The position numbers and the translations under genes were made by a program. The notes under the pieces were generated by a model, which was given only the letters and a program-made list of their open reading frames with translations, made no database searches and had not been told where the DNA came from. Shown one piece after another: positions 1 to 6,714 of a DNA stretch of 11,844 bases; positions within the stretch are counted from its first letter, which is position 1; every line of letters starts with the position of its first letter. Source of the DNA: Thermoplasmata archaeon. Lineage in GTDB: Archaea; Thermoplasmatota; Thermoplasmata; Lutacidiplasmatales; UBA184. The stretch covers positions 1-11,844 of the forward strand of contig JASHPV010000033.1 in assembly GCA_030037875.1 (NCBI GenBank), given 5' to 3'.

Positions 1-797
1 TGCTCCTGGTGCGGGATCTGGAGCAGACCGGCGACCTCGTGTTCGCCACCCGCGCCGGCCTCGTGAAGCGGACCGGCCTGGAACAGTTCCAGAACATCCG
101 GACCAACGGCATCCAGGCCGTTTTGCTCGAGGAGAAGGATGCCCTGGTCGACGTCCAACTGATCGACGACGAGACCGTCGAGATCCTGCTCGCCACGCGC
201 GCGGGTCAGCTGGTCCGGTTCCCGGTTGGCGAGATCCGTCGGATGGGCCGGGCGACGTACGGCGTCATCGGGGCCCGGCTGTCGGACGAGAAGGACGACC
301 TGGTGGTCTCGATGACGGTCGCGAGCGCCGCGTTCCCGTACCTCCTCTCGCTCACCTCCACCGGATTCGGGAAACGCAGCGAGATCCTGGAGTACCGGCG
401 CACCCACCGCGGGGCGCGGGGCGTCCGCACGATCCGGACCGGCGGCCGCAACGGACAGGTCGTCGCGGTCCTCCCCACCCGGGACGACCAGGAGCTGCTG
501 GTCACGACGCAGCGGGGCGTGACGATCCGGGCCCCGGTCGAAGGGATCCGAGCCCAAGGTCGGAACACTCTGGGCGTCCGGGTCATACGGCTCGACGAGG
601 GGGACATGGTCAAGGACGCGGTGGTACTCGTGCCGCCGGGCGAGACGCCGGAAGCCACCGAGCCCGGCGGGGCCTCCCCAAGCGTGGAACCCGGCGAGCC
701 CTCCGCGGAGGAAGCTTCTCCCGAGGAGACGGACGAAACGGAACCGGAGGACGCGGAGTCGGAGGACGAGAACGATGCGTCGCCGGACTCGGGGTAA
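1..797 (+). CDS. gyrA: DNA gyrase subunit A, C-terminal part (5' end outside window)
   Basis: GyrA with GyrB introduces negative supercoils into DNA using ATP; the part seen here is the C-terminal DNA-wrapping beta-pinwheel. The frame is open from base 3 and ends at TAA 795-797, giving about 264 residues; breakage-reunion domain and GyrA box lie upstream. Blade repeats are recognisable by the recurring pattern 'ATRAGLVKRT', 'ATRAGQLVRF', 'STGFGKRSEILEY', 'TTQRGVTIRAPV', each followed by a 'GxxT.GV' type turn (for example GRATYGVIGARL, GRNTLGVRVIRL), which matches bacterial GyrA closely. After the pinwheel comes a tail of about 52 residues with 20 Asp/Glu and no Lys/Arg. Gyrase in archaea is known to be of bacterial origin and limited to certain euryarchaeal groups. 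ParC is the main alternative, but the regular GyrA-like blades and the acidic tail favour GyrA. The downstream Zn-ribbon gene starts inside its last codons. Confidence 0.93.
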   Translation, partial: LLVRDLEQTGDLVFATRAGLVKRTGLEQFQNIRTNGIQAVLLEEKDALVDVQLIDDETVEILLATRAGQLVRFPVGEIRRMGRATYGVIGARLSDEKDDLVVSMTVASAAFPYLLSLTSTGFGKRSEILEYRRTHRGARGVRTIRTGGRNGQVVAVLPTRDDQELLVTTQRGVTIRAPVEGIRAQGRNTLGVRVIRLDEGDMVKDAVVLVPPGETPEATEPGGASPSVEPGEPSAEEASPEETDETEPEDAESEDENDASPDSG

Positions 798-954
798 GAT
801 CGTCCGCCGCTGTCCGCAGTGTCGGTCCACCCGGCTGGTGTTCGAAGGCGGCCTGATCCTGGGGCAGCTGTTCCACTGCCTCGACTGCGATTACGTGGGT
901 CCCTTGGTCATCGAGGAGGAGGAACCGGTGAGCTCCTCGTCCCGGCCGGCGTGA
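775..954 (+). CDS. Small Zn-ribbon protein
   Basis: A 59-residue protein not in a named family that I can assign. It has a basic start (MRRRTRGKIVRR), then two CxxC knuckles, CPQC at residues 13-16 and CLDC at 35-38, separated by 18 residues, followed by 'DYVGPLVIEEEE' and a short Ser-rich tail. This is a rubredoxin-type Zn ribbon, and single-ribbon proteins of this shape are common in archaea. ATG 775 is preceded by GGAGG at 761-765, nine bases upstream, inside the gyrA tail. The gene overlaps gyrA by 23 bases in another frame, so the two are probably co-transcribed and translationally coupled. Its 3' end overlaps the end of folP on the other strand by 64 bases. The SD, the perfect knuckle spacing and the compact tail support a real gene; its role (nucleic-acid or protein binding) is not shown by sequence alone. 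Confidence 0.8.
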   Translation: MRRRTRGKIVRRCPQCRSTRLVFEGGLILGQLFHCLDCDYVGPLVIEEEEPVSSSSRPA

Positions 955-2210
955 TTATCGCCGAACCGACCGACCCGGACCGCATCCGCGACGGCCAGCG
1001 CCCGGACCGTAGGGGCCACATCGTGCGCGCGGACGACGGAAACGCCTCCGAGGGCGGCGATGACAGCAGCGGCGATGCTCGCCTCGAGCCGGATCTCGAC
1101 CGGAGCGCCCCCCAGCGCCTTCCCCAGGAACCCCTTTCGCGAAGCTCCGACCACGACCGGGCAGCCCAAGCTGCGGAACTCCGAGACATGATGCAATAGG
1201 TCAAGGTTCTGCTCGGTCGACTTGCCGAACCCGAGACCCGGGTCGGTCAGCAGCTGCTCCGGAGCAATGCCATCCTCGATCGCACTCGCGACGGCCCGAG
1301 CCAGCGTTCCGTACACCTCGGTTCGGAGGTCGATGTACTCGAGGTTGTTCTGCATCGTCTCGGGGGTGCCCCGCATATGCACGATGATCGCGGGAGCGCC
1401 AGCGCGGGCGATCACCCGCCGCATTTCCGGGTCGCGGAGGCCCGTCACGTCGTTCACCATGTCCGCGCCCAGGTCGAGGGCGGCCCGCGCCACCTCCGGC
1501 TTCCGGGTGTCTACCGAGATGGGGATCTTCAGGCGGTCGTGAAGGGCCGGCAGCACCCCCCGGAGTCGCTCCAGCTCCTGTTCGACGGAGATGGGCGTGG
1601 CACCCGGCCGGCTCGACTCCGCCCCCACATCCAGTATCCGCGCCCCTTCGGCCTCAATCTCTAACCCTCGGGCGATGGCCACCTCGGGCTGGTCGAACAG
1701 GCCGCCATCGCTGAACGAATCCGGCGTGATGTTCAGGATCCCCATCACGACCGTAGAGTTCCCGAGCGTCAACGACCGGTGGAGCCCTTCGAGCAGGCGA
1801 GGCCCCGCGCGGGTATAGTTCCCGAGGACCGCCTCCAGTGCGTCGGCCACCGCCCTCAGCTGGAACGGCTGCCGGCGCAGTTTCGGAATCAGGTGAGTGT
1901 ATTGGGCCGGCGTCCCCAGGAGGACGACCGCGGTCTGCTGCACGGACAGGTCAGCTACGCCCTTCGCGTGCGCCGAATCGGCCCCCAGGGCCAGCATCTC
2001 CTGTTTGAGCAGCGGCGCCGCCTTGAGGGAGATGCCGTCGAGCCGGACGAGCAAGGTCCGACCCTTCCGGGTCATGATTCCCACCCCTTCCGGGTCCGAG
2101 TCGGTGCGCTCCACCTCTCCCGCGATTTCGGCCGGGGTCTCCGCGTCGAGGACCCGAACGCCGTATCGCGCGATGAGCTCGGCCACGTGATGGGAAGGGA
2201 GGCGCGGCAC
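891..2210 (-). CDS. folP: Dihydropteroate synthase with archaeal N-terminal extension
   Basis: Condenses hydroxymethyl-dihydropterin pyrophosphate with p-aminobenzoate to dihydropteroate in folate-type cofactor synthesis. With the GTG start at 2210 it is 439 residues. Residues 1-150 are the extension found in archaeal homologues, containing 'DPEGVGIMTRKG' and 'LKQEMLALGADSAHAKG'. The catalytic TIM barrel follows with all classic motifs: MGILNITPDSFSDGG (156-170), DVGAESSRPGA (194-204), ISVDTRKPE (231-239), NDVTG (253-257), IVHMRGTPETMQ (276-287), DPGLGFGK (323-330), GASRKGFLG (355-363) and RAHDV (394-398). Gly is replaced by Ala and Thr by Ser in the second motif compared with the usual GGEST. 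The frame stays open to a GTG at 2360, but that start would run into the divergent Lsm gene and add a low-complexity Pro/Ala stretch. GTG 2210 lies about 29 bases below a T-rich box, which would suit a leaderless message. No Shine-Dalgarno is visible. The function is secure; the start is not. Confidence 0.93.
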   Translation of the reverse strand: MPRLPSHHVAELIARYGVRVLDAETPAEIAGEVERTDSDPEGVGIMTRKGRTLLVRLDGISLKAAPLLKQEMLALGADSAHAKGVADLSVQQTAVVLLGTPAQYTHLIPKLRRQPFQLRAVADALEAVLGNYTRAGPRLLEGLHRSLTLGNSTVVMGILNITPDSFSDGGLFDQPEVAIARGLEIEAEGARILDVGAESSRPGATPISVEQELERLRGVLPALHDRLKIPISVDTRKPEVARAALDLGADMVNDVTGLRDPEMRRVIARAGAPAIIVHMRGTPETMQNNLEYIDLRTEVYGTLARAVASAIEDGIAPEQLLTDPGLGFGKSTEQNLDLLHHVSEFRSLGCPVVVGASRKGFLGKALGGAPVEIRLEASIAAAVIAALGGVSVVRAHDVAPTVRALAVADAVRVGRFGDNHAGRDEELTGSSSSMTKGPT

Positions 2211-2234
2211 GGGCTCGGGGGACGCGGCCGCCGC

Positions 2235-2244
2235 CCAAAAAGCT
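2235..2244 (-). promoter_or_regulatory. Possible TATA-like element of folP
   Basis: On the minus strand this reads AGCTTTTTGG in otherwise very G+C-rich DNA. Its centre is about 29 bases upstream of the GTG at 2210, roughly where an archaeal TATA box would sit for a leaderless transcript starting at that codon. This is a weak match to the consensus and is inferred mainly from position and from the contrast in base composition. Confidence 0.2.
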
Positions 2245-2324
2245 GGCCCCGGCGAGAGGGGGGGCCGAGGATCGGATTCGGCGGCCAACGTTATGCCCGT
2301 GGAGTTGTCCTTGGGTTCTTTCCG

Positions 2325-2543
2325 ATGAAGCCGCTCGACCTCCTCCAACAGAGCCTCCACAAACCCGTGCTGGTCGAGCTCCGGGGCGGTCGCACGATCC
2401 GCGGGACCCTAGAGTCGTTCGACCAGCACCTGAACCTTGTCCTCTCCTCCGCCGAAGAACACGACGCGAAAGGAGAGAATCCGACCCCTCGACCCGGGGT
2501 GACGCTCGTCCGGGGCGATAGCGTCATCTTCATCTCCCCGTAG
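2325..2543 (+). CDS. Lsm / Sm-like archaeal RNA-binding protein
   Basis: A 72-residue Sm-fold protein expected to form a ring (usually a heptamer in archaea) that binds U-rich RNA and takes part in RNA processing or tRNA maturation. Sm1 is visible at residues 10-42 (KPVLVELRGGRTIRGTLESF, then DQHLNLVL) and Sm2 near the end as LVRGDSVIFISP (61-72), which is nearly the family consensus. The loop between them, rich in Glu, Asp and Lys, is normal. ATG 2325 gives the usual N-terminus (MKPLDLLQQSL). No Shine-Dalgarno precedes it, and a weak AT patch (CGTTATG near 2289-2295) lies about 30 bases upstream, so leaderless initiation is possible. The L37e gene follows after 27 bases on the same strand; this Lsm-L37e pairing is common in archaea and links RNA metabolism to ribosome synthesis. 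An in-frame extension upstream to 1779 is the folP antisense and is not taken. Confidence 0.95.
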   Translation: MKPLDLLQQSLHKPVLVELRGGRTIRGTLESFDQHLNLVLSSAEEHDAKGENPTPRPGVTLVRGDSVIFISP

Positions 2544-2570
2544 GCTCCGCCCCACGACCCGGAGGGACCT

Positions 2571-2732
2571 ATGAGCAAGGGTACACCGTCCAGCGCGGGC
2601 GGCAAGATCGTTCACTTCCGTTGTCGCCGGTGCGGCCGCCATTCGTTCCATCGCCAGAAACGGGTCTGCTCCTCGTGCGGCTTCGGCAAGACCTCCACGC
2701 TCCGTCATTACGACTGGGCGAAACGCCACTAG
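2571..2732 (+). CDS. rpl37e: Large-subunit ribosomal protein L37e (eL37)
   Basis: A 53-residue zinc-binding protein of the archaeal and eukaryotic 50S/60S subunit. It begins MSKGTPSS, as is typical of the family, and has the C4 zinc finger CRRC (residues 18-21) and CSSC (33-36), followed by the diagnostic GFGK at 37-40 and the C-terminal 'RHYDWAKRH', where other members read 'RRYxWxxK'. Full length for the family. The start is fixed by GGAGG at 2561-2565, five bases before ATG. It is co-directional with Lsm and probably co-transcribed with it. Its stop TAG overlaps the stop of the convergent DNA glycosylase gene in a shared CTAG. Confidence 0.96.
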   Translation: MSKGTPSSAGGKIVHFRCRRCGRHSFHRQKRVCSSCGFGKTSTLRHYDWAKRH

Positions 2733-3319
2733 GCCCTTCGCGGCGGACTCCCGTCCGCCCACGTTCGGGGACGCGGGAGAGACACCCACCGGTTCCCCTT
2801 CAACGCGAACCGCAATCGTCGGGCGCGAGCGAGCCGGATCCCGACCCTCGGGCCCGAGACGACGGGCTCGCGCTCCGACGGGCCGGGTGCAACCCGGAGA
2901 TATGGACCGTCGACGGCACTGGTCCCGTCGTCGGCTCGGGTAAGACCGAATCCGCGGCATAATCGACCCGGACCCCGGGTGTCTCCGATGTTCGCGGTCA
3001 TGGGCTCGGCCGCCCGAAGCAGGACCGCTTCTCCCCGTCGCGTCGTCAGGTTCGCGCAATGGACCTGGTGGATCCGGTACACGTACCAGGTTCCGGGCCC
3101 GGTGAACATCGAACGGTTGCGCGGGGTCTGTCCCCGGAAAGCGTGACTCGCAGGGTCCCGGGCGACGTAGGCCTCTGTTTCGACGATCCGACCGGCCCGC
3201 CAGCCCTGGGGCGACGGGCCGACGAGCCAGTCGCCGAGGAGCGCCCGGGCCACGTCGGGGGTGGAACGGTCGTACCAGGACTGGGGCCGGGGATGCGCGA
3301 AGGCACGCGCCCAATCCAT
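2729..3319 (-). CDS. mpg: DNA-3-methyladenine glycosylase (AAG/MPG family)
   Basis: Monofunctional glycosylase that excises alkylated and deaminated purines in base-excision repair. It has 196 residues, full length for the single-domain family. Active-site signatures are present: RIVETEAY (44-51) holding the catalytic Glu (E49) and the tyrosine that packs on the flipped base (Y51), then SHAFRGQTPRNRSMF (58-72) with H59 at the base-contact position, PGTWYVY (75-81), and N90 in the CANL segment. GPGRLCRGFGL (116-126) and the C-terminal PRVGI...RFALKGNRWVS complete the fold. The usual 'YG-x-H' after the YVY strand is changed to HQVH. ATG 3319 is 20 bases behind the stop of the M29-like gene with no clear Shine-Dalgarno, so it is the last gene of the leftward operon. 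Identity is secure; substrate range cannot be told from sequence. Confidence 0.92.
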   Translation of the reverse strand: MDWARAFAHPRPQSWYDRSTPDVARALLGDWLVGPSPQGWRAGRIVETEAYVARDPASHAFRGQTPRNRSMFTGPGTWYVYRIHQVHCANLTTRRGEAVLLRAAEPMTANIGDTRGPGRLCRGFGLTRADDGTSAVDGPYLRVAPGPSEREPVVSGPRVGIRLARARRLRFALKGNRWVSLPRPRTWADGSPPRRA

Positions 3320-3339
3320 GACGAGCGGAAAGGTCAGAG

Positions 3340-4449
3340 CTAGAGGAACTTTCCCCGGTCCACGAGCGGCTTCCCATCCAGCGCGACCGTCGCTTCTCCC
3401 ACGATCAACCACGCCAGGAACGGATTGGAATTGCTTCCGCCGTATCCCGCATTGCCCCCGATGCCGATGGCCACGGCGCCGGCCTCCTGGTCCTCCACTT
3501 GAGGGACCCCGGGGTCGAGCGCGGGGTTGACCCCGAGGGAGAAGAAGGCCCCCCGATTCCATCCGGCCGTCGCCTCCTCGGTCATCCGCTCGAACGTTTC
3601 GCCGCCGTCCGTGAAGGAACCGCTGACCATCTGTCCGTGCTCGAACTCCCATTGTCCCCCGTCGACCCGGCCTCGGGCGTAGAAGCTCGGCCGGTTCGCC
3701 ACTACGAGCCCATGGGCACTCTTTTCGTCGATCGCGACGGCCACGTAGCCCGGCGGGGCGACTGCCACGTTGTTGCCGGCCTTGACGTCCTTGGCATCGA
3801 CGACCCCGTCATCGCCGATCGGTTTCCGCCCCCGGAGCTGCAGCGTCACGTCCGTGCCGTTCGACGCCATGACCCGAAGTTCCTTGCCCTTCAGCAGCTT
3901 GGTCGAGAGCCGGCTCACGTCCCGCTTGATCGCCGGGAGGTCCGCTTGGATCGTCGCCCGCAGGAGCTGTTCCCGCCAGCCGGGTCCGTCCACATGGTAC
4001 TGCGCCGCCATTTCGTCCGAGGCGTAGCCGAGCACGGAGCGGACCCCGCGCAGGTGCGCCGCCTTGGCGCGACGGTACCACTCCTGGTTGTAGCCCACCG
4101 ACTGGCGGAAGTCCCGCAGGTCCATCCGCTGCCGCGCTCGGTCCGCCGGTCCGGGGAAGAAGACGTAGGCTTGGGCCTTCGCGAGCGCGGACCATTCGTG
4201 GCTCCCCACGCGGCCCAGGTCACGCTTCGAAACGGCCTCCCAGCTTCGCCAGTACGCTCCCTCGTCCTCGTAGAGGAGGATGGGAAACGCACCTCGCCGG
4301 CGGGCCTCGGTCACGCACGCGGTCGCGTACGGGAGCGTGTGAGTCCACGTTTCGATGATGACGTTCTCACCGCGTCTGACGCCGAGGGAGGAGCCGAGCA
4401 GCGCCCGGGCAAGGGCCTCGGGACTGGAGCCGTTGGTCGCCATGGGCAT
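3340..4449 (-). CDS. M29 (aminopeptidase T-like) family protein, metal site apparently lost
   Basis: A 369-residue protein whose overall plan resembles peptidase family M29: an N-terminal 'LARALLGSSLGVRRGENVII' module, an alpha/beta part to about residue 180, then KGKELRVMASNGTDVTLQL (187-205), matching the family's 'a-LR-t-x-GTDLT' strand, and a C-terminal half with FSLGVNPAL (302-310), VEDQEAGAVAIGIGG (318-332), GYGGSNSNP (335-343) and the closing VALDGKPLVDRGKF. However, the positions that normally bind the two metals differ: where the family has N-P-x-E-E there is VAPPGYVA, the His before ALG is Ala, and the H-x-D after the GGxN motif is hydrophobic. The M29 fold is likely, peptidase activity doubtful. 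Two ATGs (4449 and 4443) are close together; I chose the first. It lies 19 bases after the glycosyltransferase gene, and a hairpin precedes it. The frame is open further upstream, but that stretch is the antisense-free tail of the preceding gene in another frame. Confidence 0.75.
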   Translation of the reverse strand: MPMATNGSSPEALARALLGSSLGVRRGENVIIETWTHTLPYATACVTEARRRGAFPILLYEDEGAYWRSWEAVSKRDLGRVGSHEWSALAKAQAYVFFPGPADRARQRMDLRDFRQSVGYNQEWYRRAKAAHLRGVRSVLGYASDEMAAQYHVDGPGWREQLLRATIQADLPAIKRDVSRLSTKLLKGKELRVMASNGTDVTLQLRGRKPIGDDGVVDAKDVKAGNNVAVAPPGYVAVAIDEKSAHGLVVANRPSFYARGRVDGGQWEFEHGQMVSGSFTDGGETFERMTEEATAGWNRGAFFSLGVNPALDPGVPQVEDQEAGAVAIGIGGNAGYGGSNSNPFLAWLIVGEATVALDGKPLVDRGKFL

Positions 4450-4468
4450 CGGAAAGCGCTTGCCCCGC

Positions 4469-5770
4469 TTAAAGCCCCAAGAAAGCGGCCTGCGCGGAAG
4501 TGCGCAGGCCGCGCACGAAGCGCGAAGCCGAGTCGGGAGCGCCCGCCCAAGCGGTCGTCCACCGATCAATGAGTCGACCCGCGTCATCCCATCCCGCGGG
4601 GTAGTCGACCGCGGCCGATCGCGCGGGGAACCGCGCCGACCAGCGGGGGTCACCGACGGCGCTTCGCACGATCGCGGTCACCCGCCGGAGCCGAGAGAAA
4701 TCGGCGAGATCTTGTCGGAGCGAGGCGAGGACTCCGTGGCGCCGCCAACATTCGAGCAGGGCCTCGATCTTCTCGGGACGGTGTCTTCGCGTGCGGGTCC
4801 CGCGGTTCAGCACGCCGTTGAAGTAGAGGAACGGTCCGCCGGCGCTCACCGCTTCGAGAAGGGTCCGGCTACCGGTGACGAGCCGCAGCTCGGCGGCGCG
4901 GAATCGTCGGAGCCAATCCTCCGGCGAGCTCGGCTCCCTCGTCCGCCAACGAACCCCCGGCCCCGGCGGTAGGTCGAACGGGCGGGGTCCTCGGACCTCG
5001 ATTTCGACGCGAGGGCTCCCCCGTTCGGGTGAGGGAAGCGCGTGGGCCAACTGGGTCGCGAGCCGGTCGGACGTGGAGGGACTGGCATACCAGATCCATT
5101 GGTGACGCCGGCGACGGACCGCGCCCGCAACGGTTTCGGGCCACAACGGACCCGCCTGGACCGCTTCGGGAAACTCTCGGGCAAATGCCCGGGAAGGTCG
5201 GAACCCCGTGAACAGGTGAAGGACGTTGGGCCGGTCGAAGGCACGCCATTCCCGGTAAGCATCGTGGAACGCCCGAATTTCCCCGCGGTCGGCGCTTCCT
5301 TTCATTCGCTGCGGGAGAGTCCGTGCCGCGACACCACCCTCCCGCCAGCGTTCGCGAGTCTGCTGCCGGCTCGTGAGGGTTCGCGCAAACTCCTCGAGAC
5401 TGAGATGGACCACTCGGTCGGAGCCGTAGACGCGCTCGATGTCGCGGGTCTCGACGCACCACGGGCCCGGCGGTCCGGATCGTTCGGACCTCGGGGCCGC
5501 CGAGACGCCCCACCATGGTGTCACGGTGAGCGCGTGCCGGGAACGCGGACGGAGGCGGTGGATCCGACGGACGGAAGGCCAGCCCCATGGGCCGCTGACG
5601 GAGGGAGGAAGGGGTCGGCCCGGTCCCCGGTAAAGTAATGGGGTCCAACCGAGGCGTTCGAGCCGTCGCCCGACGGCGAGAACCTCCTCGATGTCCCCCA
5701 GACCTCCGCCAACGACGGCCGGTTGCAGGAAGACGTCGAGGGGCGGGCGCGCGCCAACGGACCTCGTCAT
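4469..5770 (-). CDS. Probable GT-B-fold glycosyltransferase-like protein
   Basis: A soluble 433-residue protein that I place only at fold level. Residues 12-50 (DVFLQPAVVGGGLGDIEEVL, then RRLERLGWTPLLYRG) look like the first Rossmann strand and Gly-rich loop of MurG-like GT-B enzymes. Residues 296-320, with VTGSRTLLEAVSAGGPFLYF then NGVLN, look like the C-terminal donor-binding segment, where 'GS-x-T-x-x-E-A-x-x-x-G-x-P' is usual. The middle (90-290) is Arg/Pro-rich without recognisable motifs. The start is decided by context: ATG 5770 overlaps the stop of the acetyltransferase gene as ATGA, although the frame stays open to 5905. No membrane segment is seen. Donor, acceptor and pathway are unknown; an NDP-sugar epimerase-like or nonenzymatic relative is possible. 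The 3' end contains a strong hairpin. Confidence 0.55.
   Translation of the reverse strand: MTRSVGARPPLDVFLQPAVVGGGLGDIEEVLAVGRRLERLGWTPLLYRGPGRPLPPSVSGPWGWPSVRRIHRLRPRSRHALTVTPWWGVSAAPRSERSGPPGPWCVETRDIERVYGSDRVVHLSLEEFARTLTSRQQTRERWREGGVAARTLPQRMKGSADRGEIRAFHDAYREWRAFDRPNVLHLFTGFRPSRAFAREFPEAVQAGPLWPETVAGAVRRRRHQWIWYASPSTSDRLATQLAHALPSPERGSPRVEIEVRGPRPFDLPPGPGVRWRTREPSSPEDWLRRFRAAELRLVTGSRTLLEAVSAGGPFLYFNGVLNRGTRTRRHRPEKIEALLECWRRHGVLASLRQDLADFSRLRRVTAIVRSAVGDPRWSARFPARSAAVDYPAGWDDAGRLIDRWTTAWAGAPDSASRFVRGLRTSAQAAFLGL
4485..4512 (-). repeat. Perfect 11-bp inverted repeat (hairpin) at the glycosyltransferase 3' end
   Basis: GCGGCCTGCGC at 4485-4495 and its exact reverse complement at 4502-4512 are separated by six bases. 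The stem is almost all G:C. It lies in the last codons of the glycosyltransferase-like gene (4469-5770), about 36 bases ahead of the M29-like start, and on the transcribed strand is followed by TTTCTTGGGGCTTT. It could slow ribosomes or RNA polymerase, stabilise the upstream message, or just reflect coding of a repeated Ala/Arg-rich stretch. No long U tract follows, so a standard terminator call is not justified. Confidence 0.6.
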
Positions 5771-6714
5771 GCCGAGAGGCGATGGACTAGAGTGTGTACC
5801 CGGAAATGCTCGACGAACCCCAGCGAGTCGAGCAGCGGGCGCATCCGCCATTGATGCTCGGGGACGGACGTCAGCACCCGGGGAGCCTTGTGCGTCTCGG
5901 TCCATCGAAGCGCGGTGAGGAGCAGGTCCCGCGCGACGGGCTCGGGTACATCGCCACCGAACAGCGGTGAGGTGAGATTCGCGGCTTCCATAACGTGGCT
6001 AACGGTGGCCCGGAGGAAGCCGGCCGGCTGTCCGTTGACCTCCGCTACCCACGCTTCCGTGTCGGACTGTAGGACACGTCGGGCGAACCCCGATACCTGG
6101 AAGTCTCCCCCGTGACGCGGCACAATCTTCCGCACTTCGGGAGGCATGAGAGCGTTGTCGAGCTCGGCCAGCCGGGGCCCGTCCGACTTGGCAAAGGGCC
6201 GGATACGCGTGGTGCCTGTGGGGGCCGGAAGCGGAGTTTCGGGGGTAAGCGTCCGGACGAGCCACACCTGGTCTCGGAGCGGCTGGTAACCCCATCGCTC
6301 GTACAGACGGAGCGCGGGGTCGTTCTGCGACAGCACGTCCAGCGCCACGTACGGGCGATGATATTGCCGGGAGAGGCGGTCGCATTCGCGGAGCATCGCC
6401 TGAGCGTGGCCCTGGCGCCGGACCGACGTGTCCACGACGACACCGCCCACGTACGAGGATTCGGGGGTGAAGCCGAGGATCGTCGTGCCCATCACCCGAC
6501 CGTCGACGTCCGCGATCAGCACCACGATGACGGGTCGGCCGAAGAGACGCGCGACGCCGAGTATGAACCGTACGCCGAAGCCCTCCGTTTTGCGGAGCAA
6601 CCGGCCCAGGGCGTCGGCATCCATGCCGAAGAGCGGGGACTCCAACGAAGGATTGCGCTGCCAGAGGTCCGCGATTCCCACCCAGTCGCCCTTCCGATAC
6701 TCCCGTACGGTCAT
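5767..6714 (-). CDS. Tandem-domain GNAT N-acetyltransferase
   Basis: A 315-residue protein made of two GNAT domains. Domain 1 (about 1-155) has the acetyl-CoA signature: VGGVVVDTSVRRQGHAQAML (89-108) with the pyrophosphate-binding R-R-Q-G-H-A loop, and the family ending DVLSQNDPALRLYERWGYQP (126-145). Domain 2 (about 168-315) starts again as TRIRPFAKSDGPRLAELDNA and closes with 'LLDSLGFVEHFRVHTLV', but lacks a clean Q/R-x-x-G-x-G/A loop, so it is probably a substrate-binding or structural half. The start at ATG 6714 has GGGAGGAG at 6721-6728, six bases upstream, and overlaps the HEAT gene stop as ATGA; the stop likewise overlaps the next start as ATGA. Translational coupling with both neighbours is very likely. 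The acetyl acceptor (protein N-terminus, lysine, polyamine or sugar) cannot be told. Confidence 0.85.
   Translation of the reverse strand: MTVREYRKGDWVGIADLWQRNPSLESPLFGMDADALGRLLRKTEGFGVRFILGVARLFGRPVIVVLIADVDGRVMGTTILGFTPESSYVGGVVVDTSVRRQGHAQAMLRECDRLSRQYHRPYVALDVLSQNDPALRLYERWGYQPLRDQVWLVRTLTPETPLPAPTGTTRIRPFAKSDGPRLAELDNALMPPEVRKIVPRHGGDFQVSGFARRVLQSDTEAWVAEVNGQPAGFLRATVSHVMEAANLTSPLFGGDVPEPVARDLLLTALRWTETHKAPRVLTSVPEHQWRMRPLLDSLGFVEHFRVHTLVHRLSA

Noticed and set aside
1779..2324. In-frame upstream extension of the Lsm gene
   Set aside because: It lies antisense to folP, encodes an Arg/Gly-rich sequence without family match, and the Lsm family starts exactly at the ATG at 2325.
2409..3377. 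Minus-strand open frame of about 322 codons across Lsm, L37e and the glycosylase
   Set aside because: It contradicts three well-supported genes and has no recognisable domain.
3499..4572. Plus-strand open frame of about 357 codons opposite the M29-like gene
   Set aside because: It is a high-GC antisense shadow: composition is Arg/Pro/Val-rich, there is no family motif, and the minus strand carries recognisable M29 motifs.
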